The notes under the pieces: model-generated | Database searches by the model: none | What the model saw: only the letters and a program-made list of their open reading frames with translations | What the model was told of the DNA's origin: nothing | Position numbers and translations under genes: made by a program | Origin: Deltaproteobacteria bacterium | GTDB lineage: Bacteria; Desulfobacterota; DSM-4660; Desulfatiglandales; HGW-15 | NCBI GenBank assembly: GCA_016932235.1 | Contig: JAFGDF010000215.1 | Span: 1-30,615, forward strand | Direction of reading: 5' to 3' | DNA length: 30,615 nt | Shown here: piece after piece, positions 8,270 through 18,655 of the stretch | Layout of the letters: each line of letters begins with the position of its first letter | Numbering within the stretch: the first letter of the stretch is position 1

Positions 8270-8356
8270 ATCTCGTCAATACCGTAACTGAATCATCCAG
8301 GCTGATGTCATCAAGATGGATACAGCCACATATTAAAGAAAAAGTGATAATCTCCA

Positions 8357-8536
8357 GCAGCCTGTCGGACTTTGGCCGACAGGCTGCCACGAAGATTTAA
8401 AAAACGATTTTATTTCAAAAAGATATATTTTTTAATTTACCAGCCGCAGTGAATAAGATTAAAAATAAATATCGCCAAAAACAAATGAAAATCTAAATCT
8501 TACTAGGAGCCTGCCGGACAAAGCCCGGAAGGCTCC
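8357..8536. repeat. Repeat family B, copy 1 (two GC-rich hairpins around an AT-rich body)
   Basis: Left hairpin: 12-bp perfect stem gcagcctgtcgg / ccgacaggctgc (8357-8368 with 8376-8387), 7-base loop. Right hairpin: ggagcctgccgg / ccggaaggctcc (8506-8517 with 8525-8536), one mismatch. Between them is an AT-rich body of about 118 bases. The whole unit aligns with 26665-26850, including a 21-base identical block at 8474-8494. The left hairpin lacks a following T-run, so it is not a standard terminator. The right hairpin ends 18 bases before the rpiB start codon. Confidence 0.85.
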
Positions 8537-8554
8537 CAGGATCAGGGGTGTGAC

Positions 8555-8992
8555 ATGGACATTATTCTGGGATCCGACCATGCCGGTTTTCAGCTTAAGG
8601 AGGAGTGCCGGATTTATCTGGAGACTAACCCTGTTCACAGGATAACTGATGCGGGCGTTTTCAGCAGGGAATCATCCGATTATCCGGAAATAGCTCATAA
8701 AGTGGCCCTTTCTATAGTTAATGGGGAATGCCAGAGAGGAATACTTATCTGCGGATCCGGTATAGGAATGTCCATCACCGCTAATCGTCATAAGGGTGTG
8801 CGTGCGGCATTATGCCACAACCTTTACCTTGCGAGGATGAGCAGACAGCATAATGATGCGAATATTCTAGTTATGGGTGGAAGGGTCATAGGAACAGGTC
8901 TCGCACTTGAGATGGTAGAGGTTTTTATGGAAACCAAGTTCGAAGGCGGACGTCATTCAAAAAGGCTGGATCTTATTGATCATCATAATTGA
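8555..8992 (+). CDS. rpiB: Ribose-5-phosphate isomerase B
   Basis: Interconverts ribose 5-phosphate and ribulose 5-phosphate in the non-oxidative pentose phosphate pathway. 145 residues, RpiB/LacAB family. Visible are D8-H9 in the GSDHAG phosphate/substrate motif, the catalytic base C66 in GILICGSGIGMSI, and H99 in SRQHND. The C66 and H99 residues favour ribose isomerase over LacA/LacB. Ribosome site aggggtg precedes ATG 8555. The gene starts the long block rpiB-glyA-comEB-nrdR-rib, and glyA begins 20 bases after its stop. The leader contains the right hairpin of repeat B. Confidence 0.95.
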   Translation: MDIILGSDHAGFQLKEECRIYLETNPVHRITDAGVFSRESSDYPEIAHKVALSIVNGECQRGILICGSGIGMSITANRHKGVRAALCHNLYLARMSRQHNDANILVMGGRVIGTGLALEMVEVFMETKFEGGRHSKRLDLIDHHN

Positions 8993-9012
8993 TTTGAAAG
9001 GAAAATATCTTG

Positions 9013-10275
9013 ATGGAAATCGAGCTGGATAAATTTGATCCGGAAGTTTCAGGGGCAATTCAGGGTGAAATTGACAGGGAAAGGAATTACCTTGTCATGA
9101 TTGCCTCGGAGAATTATGTTTCCAGAGCCGTAATTGAGGCCCAGGCTAATGTAATGACAAACAAATATGCTGAGGGATATCCTGACAAAAGATATTACGG
9201 CGGATGTGAGAATGTCGATGTTGTTGAAAAACTGGCAAAAAATAGAGCCATGGCCCTTTTTAAGGCGGATTATGTAAATGTTCAGCCACATTCAGGCTCA
9301 CAGGCGAACATGGCGGTGTATTTTGCGGCATTAAAGCCAGGTGACACTATTTTGGGAATGGATCTTTCTCATGGAGGTCACCTGACTCACGGGAGCAGGG
9401 CGAGTTTCTCCGGGAACATTTACAAATCCGTATCCTATGGACTGGATCCTGAAACACAGTTGATAGATTATGATCAGGTATATACCCTTGCCAAGCAAAA
9501 CAGACCGGGGATCATCGTTGTGGGCGCAAGCGCCTATCCCAGGAGCATTGATTTTGTGAGATTCAAAGAGATTGCGGTTGAGGTCGATGCTTATTTAATG
9601 GCGGATATCGCCCATATCGCCGGCTTGATCGCAGCCGGTCTTCATCCTTCACCGGTTGGCGTGGCGGATTTCATTACCGCGACGACACATAAGACTCTAA
9701 GGGGACCTCGGGGAGGGCTTATCATGGCGGATAAGGAACTGGGACAAGCCATAGATAAAAGCATCTTTCCCGGAATTCAGGGGGGCCCCTTTATGCATAT
9801 CATTGCGGCAAAGGCTGTATGTTTTAAGGAGGCCCAGATGCCCGAATTCAAGTCCTACCAGCAGCAGGTCATTAGTAATGCCCGGTTGCTGGCGGAGGAA
9901 TTGATGGGTAATGGTTTTCACCTTGTTTCGGGTGGCACTGACAATCACCTTATCCTTATTGATCTTTCTTCAAAAGGCATAACAGGTCTGGAGGCGGAAA
10001 AGGCCCTTGGGGCGGCAGGTATCTATACAAACAAGAACAGCATTCCCTATGATAAGAAAAGTCCAAGGATAACCAGCGGTCTTAGAATAGGAACTCCTGC
10101 CTTGACAACCCGCGGAATGAAAGAAAAAGAAATGAAATTAATCGCCGGATTTATTAATAAGGTACTGGAAGATCCTGATAATGAAAAGGTCATTAATAAT
10201 GTAAGGATGATGGTGTCGGAACTTTGTAATCACTTTCCGATTTATGGTTTTATGGATCAAAAAAAGATCAGGTAA
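9013..10275 (+). CDS. glyA: Serine hydroxymethyltransferase
   Basis: PLP enzyme that converts serine and tetrahydrofolate to glycine and methylene-THF, the main source of one-carbon units. 420 residues. The PLP-binding lysine is K227 in [24 protein letters not shown] and QPHSGSQAN are other signature stretches. A TTG three bases upstream (9010) is in frame, but ATG 9013 is the likelier start (aaagga at 8997-9002). Its genomic partner rpiB is common in Desulfobacterota and Firmicutes. Methylene-THF links functionally to the dCMP deaminase gene that follows, since both feed thymidylate synthesis. Confidence 0.97.
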   Translation: MEIELDKFDPEVSGAIQGEIDRERNYLVMIASENYVSRAVIEAQANVMTNKYAEGYPDKRYYGGCENVDVVEKLAKNRAMALFKADYVNVQPHSGSQANMAVYFAALKPGDTILGMDLSHGGHLTHGSRASFSGNIYKSVSYGLDPETQLIDYDQVYTLAKQNRPGIIVVGASAYPRSIDFVRFKEIAVEVDAYLMADIAHIAGLIAAGLHPSPVGVADFITATTHKTLRGPRGGLIMADKELGQAIDKSIFPGIQGGPFMHIIAAKAVCFKEAQMPEFKSYQQQVISNARLLAEELMGNGFHLVSGGTDNHLILIDLSSKGITGLEAEKALGAAGIYTNKNSIPYDKKSPRITSGLRIGTPALTTRGMKEKEMKLIAGFINKVLEDPDNEKVINNVRMMVSELCNHFPIYGFMDQKKIR

Positions 10276-10388
10276 AAAAGATTTTGGGACAGGATTTTTA
10301 ATCCGTAATGTCCTTTCTGGATATCGCTGATATATTCCTTATCGGGATCTCCCAGAGAATGACATAACATAAACAAGGGGAAATAACA

Positions 10389-10835
10389 ATGGCAAGGCCG
10401 TCCTGGCCCGAATATTTTATGGGTATTACAAGGCTGGTCGCCAAAAGGTCGACATGTCTCAGGCGGCATGTGGGGGCGATTCTGATAAAGGACAAGAGGA
10501 TCCTTGCCACAGGATATAACGGGGCGCCCGCCGGCATGAAGCATTGTGAGGATATCGGCTGTTTAAGGGAAAAATCTTCTATCCCTTCAGGCGAGAGACA
10601 CGAACTGTGCAGGGCTTTGCACGCCGAGCAGAATGCTATAATACAGGCTGCATATCATGGTATTCCAATTAATGGATCAATTCTTTATTGTACAAATAAA
10701 CCATGTGTGATATGTACAAAAATGATTATAAATGCAGGGATAATAAAGATTTTTTATGAAGAAGGATATGACGATCCGTTAGCTGATCAAATGCTCGCTG
10801 AGGCGGGTCTTGAAGTCGTGAGGTTTCGCCTATGA
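10389..10835 (+). CDS. comEB: dCMP deaminase (ComEB family)
   Basis: Zinc-dependent deaminase converting dCMP to dUMP, the precursor of dTMP. 148 residues. The catalytic motif is H78-A-E80 and the zinc cysteines are C106 and C109 in the P-C-x2-C motif; extra Cys/His residues near 52-58 and 71-74 fit the second metal site known in this family. Start ATG 10389 with aagggg upstream. The stop overlaps the nrdR start by four bases (ATGA, 10832-10835), so the two are translationally coupled; both concern deoxynucleotide supply. The 113-base gap after glyA shows no convincing promoter. Confidence 0.93.
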   Translation: MARPSWPEYFMGITRLVAKRSTCLRRHVGAILIKDKRILATGYNGAPAGMKHCEDIGCLREKSSIPSGERHELCRALHAEQNAIIQAAYHGIPINGSILYCTNKPCVICTKMIINAGIIKIFYEEGYDDPLADQMLAEAGLEVVRFRL

Positions 10836-11305
10836 AATGCCCGTATTGCACGAAACTTGATAATAAAGTTATTGACTCAAGGCTGAGCAAGGATGGAAGA
10901 ACCATAAGAAGAAGAAGAGAATGCATTGAATGTGGCAGAAGATTCACTACTTATGAGAGATTGGAAGAGACGCTTCCACTGGTTATAAAGAAAGACGGGA
11001 GACGCGAGGCGTTTAACAGAGAGAAGATTATAGAAGGCGTAAAAAAGTCATGTGAAAAGAGACCTGTCAGCATCACCAAGATCGAAGATTTTGTTGATTC
11101 GCTTGAAGTATATTTCCAGGAACTTGGAAAGAAAGAGATTGAAAGTAAAGAGGTCGGGGAGAGGGTCATAAACAGTCTCAAGGAATGGGATGAAGTGGCC
11201 TATGTCCGGTTTGCTTCCGTTTACAGACAATTCAAGGATATTAATGAGTTTATGGCTGAGCTTGAAACAATTCTCAAGTCCAGGAGAGAAAAAGATCGCA
11301 ACTAG
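10832..11305 (+). CDS. nrdR: Transcriptional repressor NrdR
   Basis: Represses ribonucleotide reductase genes in response to dATP/ATP. 157 residues: an N-terminal zinc ribbon with C3-x2-C6 and C31-x2-C34 followed by the DNA-binding RRFTTYER stretch, then an ATP-cone domain (about 49-139). Overlaps comEB by four bases. The next gene, ribD, is 130 bases away, and nrdR-ribD adjacency is widespread in bacteria. No NrdR box was noticed within the window, so its targets lie elsewhere. Confidence 0.97.
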   Translation: MKCPYCTKLDNKVIDSRLSKDGRTIRRRRECIECGRRFTTYERLEETLPLVIKKDGRREAFNREKIIEGVKKSCEKRPVSITKIEDFVDSLEVYFQELGKKEIESKEVGERVINSLKEWDEVAYVRFASVYRQFKDINEFMAELETILKSRREKDRN

Positions 11306-11435
11306 CGAGCATCCCACTTCGGAATATCCCTCATCATCTATTATCCTGCTTAAGAACATATTCGCTGCCCGGCCCGTCACCGTAGGCTCCTTTTAGCGTC
11401 GGCAAGAAAACTTTATTAAGGCAATAGATTCTTAA

Positions 11436-12536
11436 TTGAACGATACAGATAAGAAATTCATGAAAAAAGCTCTTCGCCTTGCGGAAAAAGGCAAAGGCCG
11501 AACATCGCCGAATCCCATGGTTGGGGCTTTGATAGTGCGTGACGGTGAAGTTGTAGCTACCGGTTTCCATAAAAAGGCCGGGGACAACCATGCTGAGATT
11601 GAAGCTTTATCCGCCTTAAAGGGAGGCGTGCTTCAGTCTGACACACTTTATGTGACTCTTGAGCCATGCACTCATTATGGGAAAACCCCTCCCTGCGCTG
11701 AAGCAATTCTGAGGAGCGGGATAAAAAGGGTTGTTGTGGGAATGGAGGATCCTAACCCCAACGTTTCAGGAGGAGGGATCCGATTTCTGAGAGAGCATGG
11801 GGTACGGGTTGATTGCGGGATACTTGAATCAGAATGCCGGAAGCTCAACGAGGCTTTTGTTAAATTTGTCAAAACAGGAAGGCCTTTCATTATTGCGAAG
11901 TCGGCACTGACAATGGATGGGTGGACAGCCACGGCTGCCGGGAATTCAAAATGGATAACCAATGAAAAATCAAGGAGATTTGTCCATTATCTCAGGGATA
12001 GCGTGGATGCTGTAATGGTGGGAGCGGGGACAATAATCGCTGATAATCCGTCTTTGACGACGAGGCTTGGTAATCGGAAATGCAAAGATCCCATCAGGAT
12101 TATCCTTGATACCAATTTTAGAATACCGCATAATGCAGCAGTATTGAACAATGATTCTGATTCAATGACATATATCGTTGTGGGAGCGGATACAGGGTCT
12201 CGTGCTACGAGAGATGTTAAAAAGGAAAATGTTTCATTCATCAGGTGCCCCGCGAAAGAAAATGTCATAGATCTTGATTCCTTGATGGATATTCTTGGAA
12301 AGATGTCCATTACATCCCTTATGGTTGAGGGTGGATCAAAGGTCATGGGTTCGATGATACGCGGTAAGCTGATTGATAAGTTTTATATTTTCAAGGCACC
12401 AGTGATTCTTGGAGGAGATGATGCGGTGCCTATGGCTGTGGGAGCCACTCCAGCGATGATTGATGATTCGATAAGGATGCGGGACTTATCTGTCAAGCGT
12501 TTTGACGAGGACATTCTTATTATCGGGTATATATGA
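11436..12536 (+). CDS. ribD: Bifunctional riboflavin deaminase/reductase RibD
   Basis: Second and third steps of riboflavin synthesis: deamination of the pyrimidinone 5-phosphate, then NADPH-dependent reduction of its ribosyl side chain. 366 residues. Deaminase domain (1-145): H52-A-E54, C78 and C87 in PCTHYGKTPPC. Reductase domain (about 150-366) with DGWTATAAGNSKWI and VMVGAGTIIADNPSLTTR. The start is probably TTG 11436, which gives the normal eight residues before MKKALRLAEKG; ATG 11460 is the alternative. The 130-base leader has no recognisable FMN riboswitch. First gene of ribD-ribE-ribBA-ribH-nusB. Confidence 0.95.
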   Translation: MNDTDKKFMKKALRLAEKGKGRTSPNPMVGALIVRDGEVVATGFHKKAGDNHAEIEALSALKGGVLQSDTLYVTLEPCTHYGKTPPCAEAILRSGIKRVVVGMEDPNPNVSGGGIRFLREHGVRVDCGILESECRKLNEAFVKFVKTGRPFIIAKSALTMDGWTATAAGNSKWITNEKSRRFVHYLRDSVDAVMVGAGTIIADNPSLTTRLGNRKCKDPIRIILDTNFRIPHNAAVLNNDSDSMTYIVVGADTGSRATRDVKKENVSFIRCPAKENVIDLDSLMDILGKMSITSLMVEGGSKVMGSMIRGKLIDKFYIFKAPVILGGDDAVPMAVGATPAMIDDSIRMRDLSVKRFDEDILIIGYI

Positions 12537-13195
12537 TGTTTACTGGTCTGGTTGAAGGAACAGGTAAGATAAGAAGCATCACCTTGACCGGTGGTGACAT
12601 GAGACTGTCCATTGTTCCTCTTTTTGATATGACCGATTGTAAGTTAGGTGAAAGCGTCTCCGTTAATGGCGTCTGCCTTACCGTAACGGAAGTTAATAAA
12701 AATATTATTTCCATGTATGTTTCAAGGGAAACGGTTTCCAGCAGCAGTCTCGGCGGTTTTAAGCAGGGGCAAGAGGTAAATTTAGAAAGGGCTCTGACCA
12801 TTTCAAGCCGGCTGGGCGGCCATCTGGTCTCCGGGCACATCGATGCTGTCGGCAGGATTTTAAAAAAGGAGAGGGTGCACGACTCATGGCTCATGCGTAT
12901 AGAAACAGATAAAAGTATCTCAAAATACATTATCAGAAAAGGATCTATCGCCGTGGACGGTATTAGTCTTACGGTCAATAATTGCGAGGATACGTTCTTT
13001 GAAGTAAATATTATTCCTGAAACGGCAAGGATGACCACTATATTGAATAGAAAAGTGGGAGACCTGGTCAATATTGAGACAGACCTTATAGGAAAATATA
13101 TCGAGGGATTTTTAACGAAAGAGAGGAAAACCGAGAAAGGTTCATCATCAAATGTTGATATGGAGATGTTGAATCGTTATGGATTCGGTAAATAG
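12536..13195 (+). CDS. ribE: Riboflavin synthase alpha subunit
   Basis: Dismutates two 6,7-dimethyl-8-ribityllumazines to riboflavin; a trimer of two-barrel subunits. 219 residues. The canonical N-terminus MFTGLVEGTG decides the start: ATG 12536, overlapping the ribD stop by one base (TGATG), rather than ATG 12533. The internal duplication is visible: ESVSVNGVCLTVTEV in barrel 1 and GSIAVDGISLTVNNC in barrel 2, with GHLVSGHIDAVG between. The next gene starts five bases after the stop. Also called ribC in some genomes. Confidence 0.96.
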   Translation: MFTGLVEGTGKIRSITLTGGDMRLSIVPLFDMTDCKLGESVSVNGVCLTVTEVNKNIISMYVSRETVSSSSLGGFKQGQEVNLERALTISSRLGGHLVSGHIDAVGRILKKERVHDSWLMRIETDKSISKYIIRKGSIAVDGISLTVNNCEDTFFEVNIIPETARMTTILNRKVGDLVNIETDLIGKYIEGFLTKERKTEKGSSSNVDMEMLNRYGFGK

Positions 13196-13200
13196 GTACA

Positions 13201-14427
13201 ATGAATACTTCAAGCATAAAAGATGTACTGGAAGATCTAAGGAAGGGCAGGATGATAATCCTGGTAGATGATGAGGATCGTGAGAATGAAGGCGATCTCA
13301 CCATGGCCGCAGAAAAAGTTACACCCGAAGCTATAAATTTTATGGCGAAATATGGAAGAGGCCTAATCTGTCTCTCACTGGATCCTGAGATCGTTGAAAA
13401 GCTCAAATTGCCGTTAATGGTCTATGATAACAGGTCCGCCTTTAAAACAGCTTTCACGGTTTCAATTGAAGCGCGTGCCGGTGTGACTACGGGGATTTCA
13501 GCCGCTGACAGGTCTCACACGATAAAGACGGCGGTCGCGGATGACGCCCGTCCGGATGATTTGGTTCAACCAGGACATGTGTTTCCATTGAGGGCCAGGA
13601 GGGGAGGCGTTCTTTTCAGAACAGGTCAAACGGAGGGATCTGTTGATCTGGCACGTCTGGCGGGATTGAAACCTGCGGGTGTCATTTGCGAGATCATGGA
13701 TGACGACGGAAACATGGCCCGGATGCCGAGCCTTAAAAAATTCGCCGCAAAACATGGTCTGAAAATAGCTACCATCGCGGATATCATTGCCTACAGGATG
13801 AGAAATGAGTCATTTGTTCATCTTGTCGCTGAGACAACCCTTCCGACTCCATTCGGAGAATTCAGGGCCATGGCTTTTGTTAATGATATCGATGATTATG
13901 AACATTTGGCGCTGGTTAAAGGTGTGATTAATCCAGAAGAAGAGATACTCGTCAGGGTTCACTCACAGTGCCTCACCGGAGATGTATTCGGATCATACCG
14001 ATGTGATTGCGGCCCGCAGCTCGAAAAGGCGATGGAGATCCTTCAGAATAATGGGCCGGGAGTGATTCTGTATATGCAACAGGAGGGCAGGGGGATAGGC
14101 CTGGCAAACAAATTAAAGGCATACGCCCTTCAGGATAAGGGTCGTGATACCGTGCAGGCCAACGAGGAACTTGGCTTCCAGGCCGATCTTCGTGATTATG
14201 GGGTTGGAGCACAGATCCTTGCGGCACTTGGTGTCAGGAAGATGAAACTGATGACCAATAATCCGAAAAAGATAAAGGGATTGGAAGGGTACGGGCTTGT
14301 TGTCAGTGGCAGGGTGCCCATTGAGATAGAACCAAGGAAGGAAAATTTGAAGTATCTGATGACAAAATGCCAGAAGTTAGGTCATATGATGAATATAGGC
14401 GGCAACGAACAAACAGGAGGAGCGTGA
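13201..14427 (+). CDS. ribBA: Bifunctional DHBP synthase / GTP cyclohydrolase II
   Basis: Provides both precursors of riboflavin. Residues 1-200 are 3,4-dihydroxy-2-butanone-4-phosphate synthase, with the acidic metal loop [11 protein letters not shown] (23-33), H126 in [10 protein letters not shown] and [14 protein letters not shown]. Residues from about 205 are GTP cyclohydrolase II, with zinc ligands C257, C268 and C270 ([22 protein letters not shown]), the [15 protein letters not shown] loop and NNPKK near the end. Both active sites look intact, unlike the many RibBA proteins with a decayed cyclohydrolase half. 408 residues, normal length. ribH follows two bases later. Confidence 0.97.
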   Translation: MNTSSIKDVLEDLRKGRMIILVDDEDRENEGDLTMAAEKVTPEAINFMAKYGRGLICLSLDPEIVEKLKLPLMVYDNRSAFKTAFTVSIEARAGVTTGISAADRSHTIKTAVADDARPDDLVQPGHVFPLRARRGGVLFRTGQTEGSVDLARLAGLKPAGVICEIMDDDGNMARMPSLKKFAAKHGLKIATIADIIAYRMRNESFVHLVAETTLPTPFGEFRAMAFVNDIDDYEHLALVKGVINPEEEILVRVHSQCLTGDVFGSYRCDCGPQLEKAMEILQNNGPGVILYMQQEGRGIGLANKLKAYALQDKGRDTVQANEELGFQADLRDYGVGAQILAALGVRKMKLMTNNPKKIKGLEGYGLVVSGRVPIEIEPRKENLKYLMTKCQKLGHMMNIGGNEQTGGA

Positions 14428-14429
14428 TT

Positions 14430-14897
14430 ATGCCAAAGATCTTCGAAGGTAAGATATCGGCGGAAGGTTATAGTTTCGCTATAGTTGTGAGCAGGTTTAA
14501 TGATTTTATCGGTTCCAAGCTGGTTGAAGGCGCCATTGATGCCCTTAAACGGCATGGAGGATCGGAGGAAAATGTAACACTTGTGAAGGTTCCCGGTGCT
14601 TTTGAGATCCCTGTTGCCGCTAAAAAGGTCGCTTTATGCGGAAAATATGACGCGATAATATGTCTGGGAGCCGTTATCAAAGGATCGACCCCTCATTTTG
14701 AATATGTTGCGGCTGAGGTTTCAAAGGGAATAGCGCATGTTTCACTTGAAAGTAATATTCCCGTAACTTTCGGTGTTTTAACGACCGATAACCTAGAGCA
14801 GGCTATTGAGAGGGCAGGTTCCAAGTCCGGGAACAAGGGTTGGGATGCCGCGGTCGCAGCTATGGAAATGGTAAATCTCTTTAACGCTATGGAATAA
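14430..14897 (+). CDS. ribH: 6,7-dimethyl-8-ribityllumazine synthase
   Basis: Condenses the RibA/RibD and RibB products into lumazine, forming icosahedral or decameric shells. 155 residues. Motifs: SRFND (21-25), [13 protein letters not shown] (54-66), catalytic H89 in [10 protein letters not shown], and [15 protein letters not shown]. The frame is open further upstream into ribBA, but ATG 14430 has a good ribosome site (caggagg, 14414-14420) and gives the normal N-terminus. nusB follows after 52 bases, the usual neighbour. Confidence 0.97.
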   Translation: MPKIFEGKISAEGYSFAIVVSRFNDFIGSKLVEGAIDALKRHGGSEENVTLVKVPGAFEIPVAAKKVALCGKYDAIICLGAVIKGSTPHFEYVAAEVSKGIAHVSLESNIPVTFGVLTTDNLEQAIERAGSKSGNKGWDAAVAAMEMVNLFNAME

Positions 14898-14949
14898 TTT
14901 AAAGTTGGAATGCGCTTAAAGTGCCGATGTTCTTTGAGTAATAAAGATA

Positions 14950-15384
14950 ATGGGAAAGAGACGAAAGGCCCGTGAACTGGCTTTAAAGATACTTTTTCAT
15001 CTGGAGTATAATCACGGCAATCCAGAGGATGCGCTTTCTCTTATTTATAAAAATTTCAAGTCACCCGAGTCTGAAAGGGCATTTTCGAAAAAGCTTGTTT
15101 TAGGCGTTTATGAAAGGCTCGAGTCCATAGATAAGCTTATCACTCAATCTTCAAAGAACTGGCGAATGGAAAGGATGTCACATGTTGACCGCAGTATTTT
15201 AAGATTGGGCACATTTGAGATGCTCTATCTGGACGATGTTCCCCCAAAAGTGACTATTGATGAAGCTGTTGAACTGGGAAAGAAATTTGGAACTGAAGAC
15301 TCTGGCGCTTTTATCAATGGTATTCTCGATAATATTTTTAACAGACTGAAACAGGAAGATCCTCTTTTGAAAAATAAAATATGA
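14950..15384 (+). CDS. nusB: Transcription antitermination factor NusB
   Basis: Binds boxA RNA with S10 (NusE) during rRNA transcription. 144 residues, all-helical. Typical N-terminus KRRKARELALKILFHLEYN and the conserved C-terminal half: WRMERMSHVDRSILRLGTFE, then PPKVTIDEAVELGKKFGTED and FINGILDNI. Last recognisable member of the riboflavin operon; its stop overlaps the start of the next gene by four bases (ATGA at 15381-15384), so that gene is translationally coupled to it. Confidence 0.97.
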   Translation: MGKRRKARELALKILFHLEYNHGNPEDALSLIYKNFKSPESERAFSKKLVLGVYERLESIDKLITQSSKNWRMERMSHVDRSILRLGTFEMLYLDDVPPKVTIDEAVELGKKFGTEDSGAFINGILDNIFNRLKQEDPLLKNKI

Positions 15385-15965
15385 GACTGGATTTAAGATT
15401 TACCAAGCGTCCCATCGAAGACCTCTGGTGTCAAGCTATCATAGCTCTGGTATTTCAGGAAGAGGATATGATCTCCGGGGTCCTTTCCAACCTAGACATT
15501 AAAATGGCCGGAGCCTTGTCGAGTCTGGCCCGGAAGAAGATATGGACCGGAGGACGGGGTGAGAAAACTCTATTGGCTACCGAGCTTATGGTCAAGCCGG
15601 ATAAACTTCTGCTTTACGGCCTTGGAAATGTTGAGGAATACAACAGGGAATCTCTGGAATGGTGCATCTATTCCCTCGCCGGCTGCCTCGATAAAATGGG
15701 TATTAACGATTTTGGCATTTATGTCCCTGTTGAGAGAGGCAAGGAATCCAGCTATGCGTATCAACTTGAGATTGCTTCAATGGGCCTCGCAGACTTTTAC
15801 TTAGAAAACCACGGAATGGAACCGGATTTCCTGTTAAAGATAATCTTTTCTGTTGATGAGAGGATGATGGATATAATTTCTCAGGTTGAAGTTTGCCTGA
15901 GAGAGTATTTTACACCCGTTCTGGAATTTTCCATTTTAGTCGACAAAAAGGCAGTAAGGGTCTAA
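15381..15965 (+). CDS. Solitary M17 aminopeptidase N-terminal-like domain protein
   Basis: 194 residues. The sequence resembles only the N-terminal (macro-like) domain of M17 leucyl aminopeptidases: TLLATELMVKPDKLLLYGLG followed by a helix (ESLEWCIYSLAGCLDKM) and the strand DFGIYVPVERG. The metal-binding catalytic domain is absent and no remnant follows, so it cannot be a peptidase. It overlaps nusB by four bases and lies 116 bases before leuS. The function of such solitary domains is unknown; the M17 N domain in other proteins helps build the hexamer, and in E. coli PepA it takes part in DNA binding. The relationship is judged by eye and is moderate. Confidence 0.65.
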   Translation: MRLDLRFTKRPIEDLWCQAIIALVFQEEDMISGVLSNLDIKMAGALSSLARKKIWTGGRGEKTLLATELMVKPDKLLLYGLGNVEEYNRESLEWCIYSLAGCLDKMGINDFGIYVPVERGKESSYAYQLEIASMGLADFYLENHGMEPDFLLKIIFSVDERMMDIISQVEVCLREYFTPVLEFSILVDKKAVRV

Positions 15966-16081
15966 CAGCCGGTCAGATATTATCCGTCAGGATGCCAGTT
16001 AAATTCAGTCTTTATGCTATTTCCTAACAGGACATTAGTGAGTAAAATTTATTAAAAATATTTAAGAGGTGGAAATAGACC

Positions 16082-18655
16082 GTGAAATACAACCCTCAGG
16101 AACTGGAAAAAAAATGGCAGGAACGCTGGAAAGATGAGAATTTGTTTAAAGTTTATGAGGACCCTTCAAAGGAAAAATATTATCTCCTCGAAATGTTTCC
16201 ATATCCTTCAGGAAAAATCCACATGGGGCATGCCAGGAACTATACCATAGGCGATGTGGTGAGCAGATACAAGAGAATGCTCGGCAAGAATGTGCTCCAT
16301 CCCATGGGTTGGGACGCCTTCGGGCTTCCCGCTGAAAATGCCGCCATAGAAAACAGGAGCCATCCCCATAAATGGACGTATGATAATATAGAAAATATGA
16401 AAGACCAGCTGAAGAGGATGGGATTCAGCTATGACTGGGATCGTGAATTGGCTACCTGCGATCCCGAGTATTACAGATGGGAACAGCTTATCTTCCTGAA
16501 GATGTACGAAAAGGGGCTTGCTTATAAAAAAAAGACTTATGTGAACTGGTGTGAAAGCTGCCAAACGGTTCTGGCTAAAGAGCAGGTGGTGAATGGATGC
16601 TGCTGGCGTCATTCACACCGGGAAGTCATACTTAAAGAGATGGAAAGCTGGTTCTTTAAGATTACCGATTATGCTGAGGACATTTTGGATTATTGCGAGA
16701 AGCTTCCCGGTTGGCCCGAGAGGGTAATGATTATGCAGAAGAACTGGATCGGTAAAAGTCATGGGGCCATAATAAAATTTCCCCTGCTGGATTCAGAGGA
16801 AGTTATCGAGGTCTATACTACCAGACAGGACACGGTATTCGGAGCGACCTTCATGTGTTTTGCGCCTGAACATCCCATGTTGAAAGATATGATCCATGGA
16901 TTTCCGCAGGAAAAAGAGGTACTCGCTTTCATCGAGCGAACCCTTAAGGTGGACAGTTATATTCGGACTGCCGATTTCACGGCAAAGGAAGGGGTATTTA
17001 CGGGACGATACGCGTTAAATCCCTTAACGCATGAACGGATACCGATATACGTGGCGAACTTCGTCCTCTTTGATTACGGCACGGGAGCCATCATGGCTGT
17101 CCCGACACATGACCAAAGGGATTTCGAATTTGCAAAAAAATATAACATAACTCTTAGAGTCGTAATAAAGCCTCTAGAATATAAGATGGATGAAAAAAGT
17201 ATGACAGAGGCTTATGAGGGGGAGGGTGTTCTTGTAAACTCCGGCCCTTTTAACGGCAAGATGAATCTGGAGGCCCTCGATGCGATAGCCGATTATCTTG
17301 AAAAAGAAGGCCTTGGGCATAAGACCGTGAATTACAGGATAAGAGACTGGAATATTTCCAGGCAGAGATACTGGGGGGCTCCCATCCCTATTATTTATTG
17401 CGAGAAGTGCGGCACGGTTCCAGTGCCTGAAGAAGATTTACCTGTTAAGCTTCCTCTTGAGTTTGAATTGAGGCCAGGGGGCGGGTCCCCTCTTCCTCAT
17501 GAGCCTTCATTTTATGAAGTCAAATGCCCGAAATGCAACTCAAAGGCCAGGCGCGAAACAGACACCATGGATACCTTTGTCGAATCGTCATGGTACTTTG
17601 ACCGATATACATGTCCCAATTACAGCAAGGGCCCTATTGAAAGAAAACGTTTCGATTACTGGATGCCGGTAGATCAATACATAGGAGGAATAGAGCACGC
17701 AATTCTCCATCTGCTATACTCCCGTTTTTATACGAGAGTCCTGAAGGATTTAGGATTCCTTAACATAAAAGAACCTTTTACCCGTCTCCTGACGCAGGGA
17801 ATGGTGTGCAAAGAGACGCAGGAATGTAAAAAACATGGTTACCTTTTTCCTGAGGAGGTCGAAGAAAACAGATGCAGGTACTGTAGTTCGGATATTATCA
17901 CAGGAAATGTCGTGAAGATGTCAAAATCGAAGAAGAACGTTGTTGATCCCTCCGAACTGGTCACAAAATACGGAGCTGATACGGTGCGGATGTTTTGCCT
18001 TTTTGCTTCTCCTCCGGAACGTGATCTTGAGTGGAGCGACCAGGGTGTGGAGGGGTCCTTCAGATTTTTGAACCGGATCTGGAGGCTTGTCGTGGACAAC
18101 GTTCAAAATATAAAGGACGCCGATAGATACAACGGGGAGGAGCTTCTTTCGGGGGATCTAAAAGCTCTCCATAGAAAGATACATGAAACAATAAAGAAAG
18201 TTACGGAAGATATAGAAGAACGATATCATTTTAACACGGCCATAAGCGCAGTCATGGAATTGGTAAATGATATAACGAGATATCTTGGCAAAGAGGAGAA
18301 GGATGGCGCCAAATGGGCTGTTGTAAAAGAGGCTGTTGAAATAACCGTCCTGCTGCTCTCACCTGTGGTTCCTCATATCACCGAGGAGATATGGAGGATG
18401 ATTGGGCATGAGACATATCTTCTAAATGAGCCCTGGCCTGAATATCGGGAGCAATCGCTGGCAGTTGAAAACAGGACCGTTGTTCTCCAGGTGAACGGGA
18501 AGGTAAGGGCAAAAATAGAAGTTCCTTCCTCTTTTTCGAATGATGAAATTCGGTCGGCGGCTCTTGGAAATGAAAGGATAAAGAGCTTTGTTGGTGATAA
18601 AAAGATAAGGAAGGTTATCGTTGTCCAGCAGAAACTGGTTAATGTGGTTGTTTAA
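16082..18655 (+). CDS. leuS: Leucyl-tRNA synthetase
   Basis: Class I synthetase charging tRNA-Leu, with a CP1 editing domain. 857 residues, normal bacterial length. The HIGH motif is HMGH (47-50) in [16 protein letters not shown]; the KMSKS loop is 612-616. The zinc region ahead of the editing domain has C157-x2-C160 then GCCWRHSH (C173, C174, H177), where the last ligand is usually Cys. A second Cys set precedes KMSKS. Editing motifs such as [11 protein letters not shown] and the [18 protein letters not shown] stretch are intact. GTG start 16082 with aagaggtgg upstream. The stop codon lies inside the first bases of repeat A. No T-box leader is seen in the 116-base upstream gap. Confidence 0.98.
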   Translation: MKYNPQELEKKWQERWKDENLFKVYEDPSKEKYYLLEMFPYPSGKIHMGHARNYTIGDVVSRYKRMLGKNVLHPMGWDAFGLPAENAAIENRSHPHKWTYDNIENMKDQLKRMGFSYDWDRELATCDPEYYRWEQLIFLKMYEKGLAYKKKTYVNWCESCQTVLAKEQVVNGCCWRHSHREVILKEMESWFFKITDYAEDILDYCEKLPGWPERVMIMQKNWIGKSHGAIIKFPLLDSEEVIEVYTTRQDTVFGATFMCFAPEHPMLKDMIHGFPQEKEVLAFIERTLKVDSYIRTADFTAKEGVFTGRYALNPLTHERIPIYVANFVLFDYGTGAIMAVPTHDQRDFEFAKKYNITLRVVIKPLEYKMDEKSMTEAYEGEGVLVNSGPFNGKMNLEALDAIADYLEKEGLGHKTVNYRIRDWNISRQRYWGAPIPIIYCEKCGTVPVPEEDLPVKLPLEFELRPGGGSPLPHEPSFYEVKCPKCNSKARRETDTMDTFVESSWYFDRYTCPNYSKGPIERKRFDYWMPVDQYIGGIEHAILHLLYSRFYTRVLKDLGFLNIKEPFTRLLTQGMVCKETQECKKHGYLFPEEVEENRCRYCSSDIITGNVVKMSKSKKNVVDPSELVTKYGADTVRMFCLFASPPERDLEWSDQGVEGSFRFLNRIWRLVVDNVQNIKDADRYNGEELLSGDLKALHRKIHETIKKVTEDIEERYHFNTAISAVMELVNDITRYLGKEEKDGAKWAVVKEAVEITVLLLSPVVPHITEEIWRMIGHETYLLNEPWPEYREQSLAVENRTVVLQVNGKVRAKIEVPSSFSNDEIRSAALGNERIKSFVGDKKIRKVIVVQQKLVNVVV

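Noticed and set aside
8357..8387. Rho-independent terminator after fabF
   Set aside because: The stem is strong but there is no T-run after it, and the sequence belongs to repeat B; it may still slow polymerase.
11306..11435. FMN riboswitch upstream of ribD
   Set aside because: The leader lacks the conserved RFN blocks, and 130 bases with little pairing do not fit the six-stem fold.
15966..16081. T-box leader for leuS
   Set aside because: No T-box sequence and no terminator/antiterminator pair could be seen.
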